From contig CAJPUK010000044.1 of the NCBI GenBank assembly GCA_905373785.1, positions 1-14,978 on the forward strand: a stretch of DNA of 14,978 bases. Reading direction: 5' to 3'. The number at the start of each line of letters is the position of its first letter. The stretch's first letter is position 1. Below, piece after piece: positions 14,956-14,978 of the stretch. A program made the translations under genes and the position numbers. Below the pieces are notes generated by a model. The model was given only the letters and a program-made list of their open reading frames with translations, made no database searches and was not told the DNA's origin. This DNA comes from an uncultured Johnsonella sp. Lineage in GTDB: Bacteria > Bacillota > Clostridia > Lachnospirales > Lachnospiraceae.

Positions 14956-14978
14956 CAACTTATACTTATCTGACTATA

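Noticed and set aside
1..14978. A defence system, CRISPR array, prophage or insertion sequence.
   Set aside because: No transposase, integrase, nuclease, Cas or toxin-like protein, and no spaced repeats were found on either strand.

Overview
All genes in this window lie on the minus strand, so transcription runs from the right edge (14978) to the left edge (1). The DNA is AT-rich. Most genes have AGGAG-type ribosome binding sites, spacing is tight, and several stop codons overlap the next ribosome binding site. Together with the families present, this suggests a Gram-positive clostridial organism, plausibly a Lachnospiraceae relative. That is inference; no rRNA or other taxonomic marker is present. 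The window reads as an accessory cell-surface polysaccharide (capsule or rhamnose-containing wall glycan) locus attached to a few housekeeping genes.

Layout in order of transcription. (1) 14816-12531: rfbD (last step to dTDP-L-rhamnose) and glmM (glucosamine-1-phosphate for UDP-GlcNAc) are the precursor genes. (2) 12530-12273: a non-coding gap dominated by a nested palindrome of about 130-157 bp. (3) 12272-9633: leuA (leucine pathway), whose stop codon lies inside the ribosome binding site of a GT8 glycosyltransferase. (4) 9501-7620: two GT2 glycosyltransferases. (5) 7607-4912: two adjacent, dissimilar Wzx/MOP-type flippases. (6) 4911-4719: a gap holding a diverged 70-bp tandem duplication that includes the stop codon of the second flippase. 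(7) 4718-1: a rhamnosyltransferase-like GT2, a DPM1-like GT2, a DUF2304 protein, a DUF2142 membrane protein, and the first 360 codons of a methyltransferase-like plus kinase-like protein that runs off the window.

A reasonable model is that cytoplasmic GT2 and GT8 enzymes build a lipid-linked repeat unit containing rhamnose and hexose. A flippase then exports it, and the DPM1-like GT2, DUF2304 and DUF2142 module adds or polymerises sugar outside the membrane. No recognisable Wzy polymerase, priming glycosyltransferase, chain-length regulator or rfbA/B/C gene is in the window, so the locus must continue beyond at least one edge or rely on genes elsewhere.

No stretch longer than about 260 bp lacks a gene. 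I saw no tRNA, rRNA, CRISPR array, transposase, toxin-antitoxin or defence genes. The unexplained structures are the glmM-leuA palindrome, the 70-bp tandem repeat, an 11-bp inverted repeat near 9585, and a strong terminator-like hairpin at 14843-14900 whose T-tract is on the strand opposite to every gene.
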